Of a DNA stretch of 12,634 nucleotides, positions 1-7,170 are shown piece by piece (position 1 is the stretch's first letter; every line of letters starts with the position of its first letter). Where the stretch lies: positions 1 through 12,634 of the forward strand of contig CAJMRD010000063.1 of NCBI GenBank assembly GCA_905215725.1, written 5' to 3'. The translations under genes and the position numbers were made by a program. Under the pieces are notes generated by a model, which was given only the letters and a program-made list of their open reading frames with translations, ran no database searches and had not been told where the DNA came from. Source of the DNA: an uncultured bacterium. Lineage in GTDB: Bacteria; Actinomycetota; Coriobacteriia; Coriobacteriales; Coriobacteriaceae.

Positions 1-403
1 ACAGGCCGCCAAAGGTCGCCAGCACGTCCGGAATGAAGCCGGACAGCACCTGGCGGAGCGGATAGGCGTCGTTTGAATCGTAACCGGGCTTTGTCACCAC
101 GACCGTCAGCTCGTTTTCGCCCTCCCGCAGCGCGTCGCGGGTATCCACCCAGAAGCCGTCCCAGCGTCCCTCGTGTCCGCCCAGCGAAACACCGTTGAGC
201 GAAATCTCGCAGGCATAGCTAACGCCGCCGAAGAACAGCTCCGCCGGCTCTCTCTTCTCCAGACGGAACGTCCGGCGATAGCGCACCGGCCGCGCCTCGT
301 CCCATCGCCCCAGTCCCCGGTCAAAGCAGCCCGGCACCGGTACCGTCCGCATCTCGCCGTCCGGCATGCGCGCTTCCCATTCGCCGTTCAAATCCAGTCT
401 CAA
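1..403 (-). CDS. Glycoside hydrolase family 2 protein, N-terminal part (partial, runs off left edge)
   Basis: This is the first 134 codons of a GH2-type enzyme (beta-galactosidase/beta-glucuronidase superfamily), read on the minus strand and cut by the window edge. The visible part matches the GH2 sugar-binding jelly-roll domain: an early VPVPGCFDRGL segment, then RYRRTFRL, FFGGVSYACEISLNGVSLG and HEGRWDGFWVDT, the usual beta-strand series. The catalytic barrel is outside the window, so the substrate cannot be told. The start is TTG at 403-401, with GGAGG about six bases upstream and a good promoter behind it; no better ATG lies upstream. No signal peptide is visible. Codon use is unlike the neighbours: of 15 Arg codons, 8 are CGG, AGA or CGA, which are absent from lemA. 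Transfer or a chimeric join is therefore possible. Confidence 0.82.
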   Translation of the reverse strand, partial: MRLDLNGEWEARMPDGEMRTVPVPGCFDRGLGRWDEARPVRYRRTFRLEKREPAELFFGGVSYACEISLNGVSLGGHEGRWDGFWVDTRDALREGENELTVVVTKPGYDSNDAYPLRQVLSGFIPDVLATFGGL

Positions 404-447
404 GCTCGTCCTCCGTTCTGCACGCGTGTGTATTTTATTCTGCGCGC

Positions 448-477
448 ATTATATCACGCTGCACGAGGCTGTATCAA
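448..477 (-). promoter_or_regulatory. Promoter of the GH2 gene
   Basis: On the minus strand TTGATA (477-472) and a perfect TATAAT (453-448) are separated by 18 bases. Transcription would begin near 441, giving a leader of about 40 bases that contains the GGAGG ribosome site. No operator was recognised. Confidence 0.62.
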
Positions 478-494
478 TCATCTTTGCCCGCCAA

Positions 495-534
495 CAAAAA
501 CCCGGCGGCCCGAACGTCGCCGTTCGAACCGCCG
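495..534 (-). terminator. Rho-independent terminator after the truncated ABC gene
   Basis: Read on the minus strand, a 14-bp stem (CGGCGGTTCGAACG against its partner, with two G-U pairs) closes a four-base loop and is followed by GG and five T. It lies 16 bases beyond the stop of the 99-codon ABC fragment and upstream of the GH2 promoter. Confidence 0.78.
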
Positions 535-549
535 TGCGAAAACAGTTTT

Positions 550-849
550 TCAGCACAGATTGCTCCACGTCAGCTTTTCCTGATCCATCAGGTGGTCGAT
601 GCCCTCGCCGATGAGAATAGGTGTGTAGAGCTGCAGAATCACCGAGATGGCGGCGCTCACAAACGACGCCGCAAACGAAATACGGTGCGGACGGACGTAG
701 CCCATCAGGCGGCGGGTCACCGCGCCCACGGGATAGCGCTCAGGGTCGCCGGGCTGGCGCGGACCGTCGCCCAGGTCGTTGAGGTTATCGTTGCCGGACA
801 CGTTGGCCGTCATCGTGGCGACCGAACCGGAAGAAGTATACGGATTCAT
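550..849 (-). CDS. Truncated ABC exporter subunit: N-terminal 99 residues of a TM288-like half-transporter
   Basis: The reading frame starts with ATG directly after the TAA of the upstream ABC gene (TAA-ATG, no gap), with GGAGG inside the end of that gene, so translation was probably coupled. It encodes a Gly/Asn/Asp-rich hydrophilic head of about 45 residues, then RLMGYVRPHRISFAASFVSA and the first membrane helix ending in LYTPILIGEGIDHLM. This is the usual start of the second subunit of a heterodimeric type IV ABC exporter. Family members are about 580-650 residues, but here a TGA stops the frame after residue 99, before helix 2, and a terminator follows. No nucleotide-binding domain exists, so it cannot work as a transporter. 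I read it as a remnant or the edge of a rearrangement or misassembly; codon use is still like the upstream gene. Confidence 0.75.
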   Translation of the reverse strand: MNPYTSSGSVATMTANVSGNDNLNDLGDGPRQPGDPERYPVGAVTRRLMGYVRPHRISFAASFVSAAISVILQLYTPILIGEGIDHLMDQEKLTWSNLC

Positions 850-2706
850 TTAGCAGCCCTCCTTTGCGCAGACGGATGCGGAGGCGGTTGGGGCGGACGC
901 GGGCGCCGCACTCCCCTGCCGGCCCTCGAGCTCCTCGCGGCGCAACTGCGACTGGCAAATCTCGCGGTAGAGCTGGCAGCTTGCGTACAGCTCGTCATGC
1001 ATGCCCAGGCCTGCGACCGAGCCGTGGTCGAGTACGCAGATCATGTCAGCGTCGCGCACGGTCGAGACGCGCTGGCTTACGATCACCGTCGTGAGCGGCA
1101 GCCCGCCCTCGGCGGCACCGCGCACGCTACGCTCGCGGATGGCATGGCGAAGCGCCGCGTCGGTCTTAAAGTCGAGCGCCGAGGCGGAGTCGTCCATGAT
1201 CAATATCTGAGGCGAACCCACCAAGGCACGCGCGATAGTCAGGCGCTGGCGCTGGCCACCGCTGAAGTTCTTGCCGCCCGCCTCGACCGGGGCGTCGAGC
1301 CCCTGCGGCTTGTTGCGCACGAACTCGCTCGCCTGCGCCATATCGAGCGCCGCCCAAAGTTCCTCGTCGGTCGCCGACTCGTCACGCCAGGTCAGGTTGC
1401 TGCGGATGGTGCCGCTCACCAGCGACGCTCGCTGCGGGACGGTCGCGACCACACGGCGCAGCCGGTCGAGCGGCCAGGTGCGCACGTCGGCGCCCATCAC
1501 GCTCACGCTGCCGGTACTCGCATCGTACAGGCGCGGGATAAGCGAGACGAGCGTTGACTTGCCGCTGCCCGTACCGCCAATAATGCCGAGCGTCTTGCCC
1601 AGCGGGAGCTCCAAGGTCACATCGTTGACAGCATTGGCCGCGCCGGCGCCAAACGAGAAGCTCGCATGGCCCAAGCTCAGCGCAGGGACCGGAACAGCGC
1701 CACCCGCCAGGTCGCTCGGCTCGGGTAGCGCAACCGGCTGGTTGCCCTCGTCGGTAATGCTCGGCACGCAATTGAGCACCTCGTTGATACGCGACGCACT
1801 GGCGCTCGCCTTGGTAAAGACCACGACCAGGTTGGCGACGTAAACGATGGAGGTGAGGGTCTGCGTCATGTAGTTCACGAACGCCATGACCTGGCCCTGC
1901 GTGAGCTCGCCCACGTTGACCTGGATGCCGCCCACCCACAGGATGGCGCACACGCCCAGGTTCATCACCAAAAACGTGACGGGGTTAAGGATCGACGAGA
2001 GCTTGCCCACCGCGATGGCAACATGCGCCTGCTCATCGGCGGCTTGGGCAAAGCGCTCGCGCTCGTGATCCTCGCGCACAAACGCGCGGACCACGCGGGC
2101 ACCCGAAAGCCCCTCGCGGCAGACAAGCGCGATGCGGTCGAGCTTTGCCTGCAGCTGCTTGTAGTACGGAATGCAGCGCGCCATGACAAACCAAAACACC
2201 AAGCCAATGGCGGGCGTGCAGATCAAGAAGATTACGCCGAGCTTAAGGTCGATGGCAAGGGCCGCGCACATGGAGCCCACCGCCAAGAAGGGCCAGCGGA
2301 TGAGCATGCGCACGCCCAACGCCACAGCGAGCTGCACCTGGTTGACGTCGTTGGTAATGCGTGTGATGAGCGACGGCGTGCCAAAGCGGTCGAGTTCGGC
2401 GTAGCTCAGTTTGTTGATGTGCTGGTAGAGCGCGCCGCGAATGTCGGTACCCATGCCCTGTGAGGTCAGCGCCGCCATCTTTTGGCAAACAAGCGTAAAC
2501 GAGATGCCGATCACAGCCATGGCGCCAAGTACCATGCCGTAGTGGATAACGGCGTTCACGTCGTGCGAGCCAATGCCCTTATCGATCATCTGGGCAATCA
2601 CGAGCGGCGTAAGCAGGTCAAAGATCACTTCGATCAGCTTGCACGCTGGGCCAATCACCATATACCGGCGAAACTTACCACCAAAACGCCTGAGCAGCTC
2701 AATCAT
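850..2706 (-). CDS. Heterodimeric ABC exporter, TM287-like subunit with degenerate ATP site
   Basis: This is a full-length half-transporter (618 residues from this start): a six-helix type IV exporter membrane domain over roughly residues 10-310, then a nucleotide-binding domain. Visible motifs are Walker A GGTGSGKST (377-385), the Q-loop in VPQRASLVSG, signature NFSGGQRQRL (about 480-489), Walker B ILIMDDSASALD with Asp in place of the catalytic Glu (506), and SQRVST with Gln in place of the switch His (545). Asp-for-Glu plus Gln-for-His is the known pattern of the non-catalytic subunit in TM287/288-type heterodimers, so a canonical partner is required. These export drugs, lipids or peptides; the substrate is unknown here. 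The start is ATG at 2706, with AGGGAG upstream. An in-frame TTG at 2739 would add 11 residues but has no ribosome site. The next gene, its natural partner, is truncated. Confidence 0.88.
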   Translation of the reverse strand: MIELLRRFGGKFRRYMVIGPACKLIEVIFDLLTPLVIAQMIDKGIGSHDVNAVIHYGMVLGAMAVIGISFTLVCQKMAALTSQGMGTDIRGALYQHINKLSYAELDRFGTPSLITRITNDVNQVQLAVALGVRMLIRWPFLAVGSMCAALAIDLKLGVIFLICTPAIGLVFWFVMARCIPYYKQLQAKLDRIALVCREGLSGARVVRAFVREDHERERFAQAADEQAHVAIAVGKLSSILNPVTFLVMNLGVCAILWVGGIQVNVGELTQGQVMAFVNYMTQTLTSIVYVANLVVVFTKASASASRINEVLNCVPSITDEGNQPVALPEPSDLAGGAVPVPALSLGHASFSFGAGAANAVNDVTLELPLGKTLGIIGGTGSGKSTLVSLIPRLYDASTGSVSVMGADVRTWPLDRLRRVVATVPQRASLVSGTIRSNLTWRDESATDEELWAALDMAQASEFVRNKPQGLDAPVEAGGKNFSGGQRQRLTIARALVGSPQILIMDDSASALDFKTDAALRHAIRERSVRGAAEGGLPLTTVIVSQRVSTVRDADMICVLDHGSVAGLGMHDELYASCQLYREICQSQLRREELEGRQGSAAPASAPTASASVCAKEGC

Positions 2707-2926
2707 ATTAAGGCGCTCCCTATCATCATCCCTCTTCAATCTGATTCATGATAGTACGGAGAGCCCTGAAGATACGTAAGCAACTCGTTACAGATGTAAG
2801 GGCGACGGTCGCTAGCGCCCAAGGCATGTAGCAGCCGATGTTTTGGCAACGCCAGCGAGCGCCGCAAGACACGGGATTCAATTCTTCAGATAAATGCACC
2901 CTCTATGGGTGATTTTTGGACGAAGT

Positions 2927-3021
2927 GGTCCCGGTGCCGGCGGGCTGTTTGGTAGTCGAGCGATCCCGCAGGCAAAGCCGAGGACCAGCGAGACACCAAA
3001 CAGCCCGCCGGCACCGGGACC
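2927..3021. repeat. Long palindrome A (27-bp perfect arms, 41-base loop)
   Basis: Arms 2927-2953 and 2995-3021 are exact reverse complements over 27 bases. The loop contains CCGCAGGC-AAA-GCCGAGGA, which folds as CC/GG and GGC/GCC pairs around a GCA/GA internal loop. The same internal loop occurs in the palindrome at 8941-9063, whose arms are different. It lies in the gap between the SRP RNA terminator and the ABC operon. The rest of that gap (2707-2926) has no convincing gene; the ABC promoter must lie there, but only a weak TACTAT -10 candidate near 2750 is visible. Confidence 0.85.
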
Positions 3022-3034
3022 GCATCGCGGCACC

Positions 3035-3052
3035 AAAAAGCGCCCGTGCGCT
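3035..3052 (-). terminator. Probable terminator of the SRP RNA gene
   Basis: On the minus strand, a short AGCGC/GCGCT hairpin with a four-base loop runs into a T tract directly after the closing stem of the SRP RNA. The hairpin is only 5 bp and shares bases with the RNA end, so the exact 3' end is approximate. Confidence 0.5.
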
Positions 3053-3152
3053 CGATGGATTCGGATGCCCGACAGAGGCTCCTTATGGCTGCTTCCTTCC
3101 GGACCTGACCAGATTCGGAACATATCGTCATCCGAACCCATCGAACGCGCTA
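3053..3152 (-). ncRNA. ffs: Signal recognition particle RNA, small bacterial (4.5S) type
   Basis: On the minus strand the conserved SRP RNA apical domain is plain: GGTCAGGTCCGGAAGGAAGC followed by AGCC, including the GGAA tetraloop and the asymmetric loop bound by Ffh. The two ends pair: CATCCGAA (about 3129-3136) with TTCGGATG (3060-3067), extended by the CCATCG/CGATGG stem. This gives a single hairpin of about 100 bases without an Alu domain, as in the small bacterial class. With Ffh and FtsY it targets membrane and secreted proteins co-translationally. The ends were set from the stem and promoter and may be off by several bases. Confidence 0.93.
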
Positions 3153-3164
3153 GGCGCTTGATAT

Positions 3165-3193
3165 ATATTACCTGCTCCCGTCCAACGGAGCAA
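3165..3193 (-). promoter_or_regulatory. Promoter of the SRP RNA gene
   Basis: On the minus strand TTGCTC (3193-3188) and TAATAT (3170-3165) are 17 bases apart, placing the start near 3157, just outside the RNA closing stem. Confidence 0.5.
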
Positions 3194-3237
3194 GCTGCCC
3201 CGTGGTCAAAAGGAAAACCACATGAGTGCACGGCAGC

Positions 3238-3270
3238 AAAAAGGCGCGGCCGCAAGTATGCGACCGCGCC
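3238..3270 (-). terminator. Terminator of the VWA surface protein gene
   Basis: On the minus strand an 11-bp stem GGCGCGGTCGC/GCGGCCGCGCC (one G-T pair) with a six-base loop is followed at once by five T. It lies 80 bases after the stop of the VWA gene and before the SRP RNA promoter. Confidence 0.85.
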
Positions 3271-3350
3271 CCATCAGTTGCTTCGCAGAGAGCACTCAAG
3301 CGTTGCGTAAGCGCTGGGAAGCAAAACGTCGTTCGACGTCAATGCCGTTA

Positions 3351-5094
3351 CTAATTACGGCGCTTGAGGATGATGCCGGCAACGCAAACGGCTGCACCGG
3401 CTACGACCAGCCCAATGACAGGCAGAATTGAGAAGGTATCACCCGTCATCGGCATGGCGCCCTTCTCGCCCTTCGTCGTCTTGACGGGCTTCTTATCGCT
3501 CGGCTTCGTGGGTTTAACCTCGGGCTCGGGCTTAGGCTCGGGAGCAGCAACCGTGTAGGTAACCTCCGGAACCGGGAAACCGCTTGCCGTGCCCTTGTCA
3601 CCGTTGCCGTCAACGGGGTACAGGGTTGCGCTCTCGTTGACCTTGAGGCTATGAGTGCCGGCCTCGGTGGGCTTATTCACCAATACCTCGCTGTACGTAA
3701 GGACAACCGGTTTAGCGGGCACCGCGGCCTCGTTGAGAGTGAAGACGAGCTTCTCGTTCTCCCCTGCCGTGTACTTGAGGGTGAAGCGATAGGTGCCGTC
3801 CGCACGCTTGCCAAAGCCATAGGTGGTCTCGTCGATCTTCTCGGGCGTAAGGTCCTCGCCCGCAACATTCAGGCTGATCTTACTGGCATCGTTCACAAAG
3901 TCAAAGTTGTTGCCAATAAAATCCTCGACGGTCGAGCCAGCAGCAATCTTGTCCACGAGCTTTGCCTTGAGCTTATTGAAGTCGGTATCCAGCTCGCCGC
4001 CGTTCGTGTTCCTGGCAAGGTACTTCAAGAAAGTCGGGCCGTCGGTGAAGTCGGTGCCCTCCTTTACCCTGTAATAGACGTTCATGTCGTAGCCGAGACC
4101 GGCCATCGCCTGGAACGTATCGTCCGCGCTGATGTAGGCAACATCGATGTTGCACGGCGCGTTCACGTCGACGGGAATGGGTTTCGTGGTGCCGTTCTTG
4201 GCGGCGTCCTCGGTGTACTCGTAATCGTACTGAGCCCAGTTTTCGGCGGAATTCTGGTACTGATCTTTGTAGTAGGCGAGGTACTCAGCAAGATTCTTGG
4301 GACTCTTCATGGCCTCCGAGAAAATGAAGTTGGTGGAGCCGTCGGAGAACTTCTTCCAGTCATTTTTGAAATTGTACTGGCGCGACTGGTACTCCCAGAT
4401 ACCGCCCAGATGGTTCGATCCATTGGGGTATGCAACGTGGGTCTCTGGATTCGTCTGATCTTTTGGATTGCCAAACGACCTCGTATACGGGGTGGTGTAA
4501 TCGCCATTCTTGCAGTAAAGGTAGGTTGCGCCGTCGCTAATAAGGATGACGTGCTTGTTCTCGGCCTTAACGGCAGTGTCCTTGTCGAGGATGCTCTTTG
4601 CGGCAAGAAGGCCGGCGTGCATGTTGGTGCCGGAACTCAAGTTCGTGCCCATCGCTGTCTTAATGGCCTCGTAACCCGTAACCACATCGGTCAGCCCCTG
4701 CTGAACGTTGCCGATTCTATTGAAGATGACCACACCAACCTTGATGTCGAGGCCATCGGTCTCCGCCTTCGCCTTGACCTCATCAAGGAAAGACGTAGCC
4801 TGGTCGCGGATTGCCTTATCGTCGGAAAAGGCCGACTTATCGAGCACAAACACAACGTCGGACGGCTCGGCCTCGCGCTTGCCCGGGAACGAGAGAGTGA
4901 CCTTGGTCTCCAGATTCTCGTCAAGCTCGGTCGCTGTCTTCTGGTTCTGCTCTAACGTGGACGATTGCCCAGAGCCCCCCCCCCACGGCATCGTTTGCGA
5001 ATGACATGGTCGCCGGAGTGGCCATGCCTAACGTCAGCGCCAACACCGCGCCAACCGTAACCGCGCGCTTAAGCGTATTTCCCAATCTGTGCAT
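3351..5094 (-). CDS. Sortase-anchored VWA-domain surface protein, frame interrupted at a G10 tract
   Basis: The gene starts at ATG 5094 (AAAGGGG five bases upstream) with a Sec signal peptide: MHRLGNTLKR, a hydrophobic stretch at residues 11-25, and a likely cut after SFA (33). At 4975-4984 ten G in a row shift the frame: as written, the signal frame stops at 4921 and the body is open from 4991. With nine G the product is one 580-residue protein. The body has a VWA fold: VVFVLDKSAFS with MIDAS Asp85 and Ser87, SSGTNM with Thr156, and LISDG with Asp187 (corrected numbering); the third DxSxS position is Phe. A beta-rich region follows, then a Pro/Glu/Lys spacer and MPMTG (547-551), a membrane helix and KRRN: a sortase signal. 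It resembles pilus-tip or adhesin VWA proteins; the ligand is unknown. The body ORF alone has no signal peptide or ribosome site. Confidence 0.85.
4975..4984 (-). repeat. G10 homopolymer within the signal-peptide junction of the VWA gene
   Basis: Ten consecutive C on the plus strand (G on the coding strand) lie just after the signal peptide, coding for Gly. Nine or twelve G join signal and body in frame; ten or eleven do not. Such tracts mutate by slipped-strand pairing and are classic contingency switches in surface genes, but they are also a common sequencing error site. Confidence 0.9.
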
Positions 5095-5158
5095 CCTAGC
5101 CCCTTTCGTATAATTTCCGTTTGCAGACAGGTGCATACGACACCAGTGATACAGCAAT

Positions 5159-5186
5159 AGTATAGACCGTAAAATGCCAGCGTCAT
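5159..5186 (-). promoter_or_regulatory. Candidate promoter of the VWA gene
   Basis: On the minus strand ATGACG (5186-5181) and TATACT (5164-5159) are 16 bases apart, with the start codon about 65 bases downstream. The -10 is good, the -35 only partial. Confidence 0.4.
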
Positions 5187-5234
5187 TAACATATATTTAC
5201 AAAAAAAACGAGCTGGACAGGCAAATCAGATTGA

Positions 5235-5250
5235 ATATCTATATCTATAT
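5235..5250. repeat. Short tandem ATATCT repeat over the stop codon of the tadA-glycerate kinase gene
   Basis: ATATCT occurs 2.7 times in tandem and contains the TAG stop (5247-5245). Downstream on the minus strand lies an 8-T run (5208-5201) but no clear hairpin in front of it, so termination of this gene is uncertain. Confidence 0.6.
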
Positions 5251-7026
5251 GCGACCAAGATCGTATGCTCGGGCAGCCCCCTCGCCCGCGCACGCCAAAT
5301 TGGCTACAGCCTCCTGCATGCCAAGCGCTTCCTCAAGGCTCATGGGCTTGCGGCAGACCGGCAGAACCAGATCGACACCCTGCCCATACACCGCATCCAG
5401 GTTGACGGCACGACCGCCCACGACGGCGACCACCGGCTTGCCATATCGCTTCGCACGACGGGCCACACCCACCGGCGCCTTACCGGCGGCGGACTGCTCA
5501 TCCATATTGCCCTCGCCCGTTATGACCAGATCGACATCGCGCACGCGCTCGTCAAAGCCAATCAGATCGAGCACCGTCTCCACGCCCGAGCGCAGCTCCG
5601 CACCGAGCGCCAGTAACGCCGCGCCCAAGCCACCGGCAGCGCCCGCGCCGGGCACGCCGAGCACCGAGCAAAATGTCCGCGCACCCTCGGGCAGGCGCAA
5701 CAATCCCTGAGCCCGCACCCCGGTAATTGCCGCATCGAGCAGGCGGCCGTAGCCGACCATCCAGCTGTCGTACTTGCCCAGCGCCTCGGCATCATCCGCC
5801 GGCAGACCCTTCTGTCCACCGAACACTGCCAGCGCACCGCGACGCCCTACGAGCGGATTCTCGACATCCGAAAGCACAACGATACGAGTGCCATCCAAAG
5901 CCCGAAGCGCTGGCGCCAAATCAACGCTCGCCACCCGCTCAAGTCCGGCAAGACCGGGGGCGACATCGCAGCCCTGATCATCGACCACACGCGCGCCCAG
6001 CGCCTGCAGCATGCCGGCGCCACCGTCGTTGGTGGCACTGCCGCCCAGACCAATATAGATAGTCTTTGCCCCGGCACGAACCGCACGGAGCATCAGCTCG
6101 CCCACGCCATAGGTCGAAGCCGCAAGCGCCGCCGACTCCGTACAGCCCGAATACCCAATACCCGCCGCCTCGGCCATCTCAATTACAGCCGAGTCGCGCT
6201 CGTCGTCCACCAGCATCCGGGCAGACACGCGGTCGCCCAAGGGACCTGCCACCTCGCAGGTCACAATCTCACCGCCGCACGCGGCAACGGCATCGAGCGT
6301 TCCCTCGCCACCATCTGCCAGCGGCAATGTACACACCTCGGCATCGGGCCAAACGCGGCGCACGCCTTCGGCAACCGCCGCTTCCGCCTGCGCACTCGAA
6401 ACGCTGCCCTTAAAGGAGTCGATCGCCAGCAGCACACGGCGGGGCCGGCGGCACGCAGGACCAAAGTCAACCGCCTCAACGGCGATATCTTCGGCACACG
6501 CGAGCGCCTCGGCATGAGCGGTATGCGCCTCAAGATCGGCCCCACAACCGCAGCCAGCACCATCGGTGCCACGCAGCCCACTAAAATAGTCACTCAACAC
6601 CTCACGACACTCGTCTGCCAGCACGCCGGCATGTACGTTAAACCGATGATTCAAGCGCGAATCGGCATTCAGGTCATACAGCGAACCCAGCGCGCCCGCC
6701 TTGGCGTCGCTCGCGCCATACACGCAGCGCCCCACGCGCGCGTTAACCATAAGGCCTGCGCACATGCAGCAGGGTTCCAACGTCACATAGACCGTACAGT
6801 CGGAAAGGCGCCAGCGGCCAAGCGCCTGGGCAGCGGCGCACACGGCCGCAAACTCGGCATGAGCCGAAGGGTCCTGGTCGAGTTCGCGCCGATTGTGCGC
6901 CCTCGCGGCGATCTCGCCGTCGCGCACCACTACGGCTCCGATGGGCACCTCGCCCACCGCCGCGGCGGCTCGCGCCTCCGCCAGCGCCTCGCGCATGAAC
7001 TTCTCGTCGATTTCGGTGATCGTCAT
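5245..7026 (-). CDS. tadA: Fusion protein: tRNA adenosine(34) deaminase TadA + glycerate kinase
   Basis: One uninterrupted frame of 593 residues holds two enzymes. Residues 1-150 are TadA, which converts A34 to inosine in tRNA-Arg(ACG): the zinc and catalytic motif HAE (His56, Glu58), PCCMC (Cys86, Cys89), and the family tail around LNHRFNVHAGVL. Residues about 197-593 are a GlxK/GarK-type glycerate kinase: DSFKGSVSS near the start, PLADGGEGTLDA, GLGGSATNDGGAGM, and ITGEGNMDEQS..GK. Between them is a linker of about 45 residues, rich in Ala, Cys and acidic residues, with no Met. TadA alone is usually 150-170 residues and the kinase about 380, so both look complete. The start is ATG 7026 with GGGAAGG seven bases upstream; a further in-frame start at 7077 would reach the edge of the tRNA gene and has no ribosome site. 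The functions have no known link, so the fusion is unusual. Confidence 0.9.
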   Translation of the reverse strand: MTITEIDEKFMREALAEARAAAAVGEVPIGAVVVRDGEIAARAHNRRELDQDPSAHAEFAAVCAAAQALGRWRLSDCTVYVTLEPCCMCAGLMVNARVGRCVYGASDAKAGALGSLYDLNADSRLNHRFNVHAGVLADECREVLSDYFSGLRGTDGAGCGCGADLEAHTAHAEALACAEDIAVEAVDFGPACRRPRRVLLAIDSFKGSVSSAQAEAAVAEGVRRVWPDAEVCTLPLADGGEGTLDAVAACGGEIVTCEVAGPLGDRVSARMLVDDERDSAVIEMAEAAGIGYSGCTESAALAASTYGVGELMLRAVRAGAKTIYIGLGGSATNDGGAGMLQALGARVVDDQGCDVAPGLAGLERVASVDLAPALRALDGTRIVVLSDVENPLVGRRGALAVFGGQKGLPADDAEALGKYDSWMVGYGRLLDAAITGVRAQGLLRLPEGARTFCSVLGVPGAGAAGGLGAALLALGAELRSGVETVLDLIGFDERVRDVDLVITGEGNMDEQSAAGKAPVGVARRAKRYGKPVVAVVGGRAVNLDAVYGQGVDLVLPVCRKPMSLEEALGMQEAVANLACAGEGAARAYDLGRI

Positions 7027-7077
7027 CGTTCGCCTTCCCTGTTGCAAATTCAAAACGATGCTATCATTACGACTCAC

Positions 7078-7167
7078 GGAGAGATGGCAGAGCGGTTGAA
7101 TGCGGCGGTCTTGAAAACCGTTGAGCGCGAGAGCGTTCCGGGGGTTCGAATCCCCCTCTCTCCGCCA
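7078..7167 (+). tRNA. tRNA-Ser, anticodon UGA
   Basis: The 90-base gene folds as a class II tRNA: acceptor GGAGAGA pairs with TCTCTCC, discriminator G and an encoded CCA (7165-7167). The anticodon arm has loop CTTGAAA with TGA at 7112-7114, reading UCA codons. The long variable arm GAGCGCGAGAGCG and the T-arm GGGGG-TTCGAAT-CCCCC are typical of Ser. A TATCAT -10-like box lies just upstream (about 7062). The next gene is convergent, its stop codon three bases after the CCA. Confidence 0.97.
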
Positions 7168-7170
7168 CTT

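Noticed and set aside
484..1557. Long plus-strand open frame of 357 codons
   Set aside because: It is antisense to the two ABC genes, Arg/His/Ala-rich, without a ribosome site or recognisable domain; the minus-strand frame has all the ABC motifs.
2707..2739. TTG start 11 codons upstream for the TM287-like subunit
   Set aside because: No ribosome site precedes it; the ATG at 2706 gives the normal family N-terminus. It remains possible.
2770..2800. GTAA-N8-TTAC dyad upstream of the ABC operon as an operator
   Set aside because: Four-base arms are too short to separate from chance, and no clear promoter fixes its position.
2878..3310. Open frames over the SRP RNA and palindrome A on both strands
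   Set aside because: They run through a conserved RNA gene and a perfect inverted repeat; mirrored peptide pieces (such as VPAGCLV and PPAPGP) come from the palindrome.
3651..4955. Plus-strand open frame of 434 codons
   Set aside because: It mirrors the VWA gene on the opposite strand and shows Val/Leu-rich antisense composition; the minus strand has the VWA and sortase motifs.
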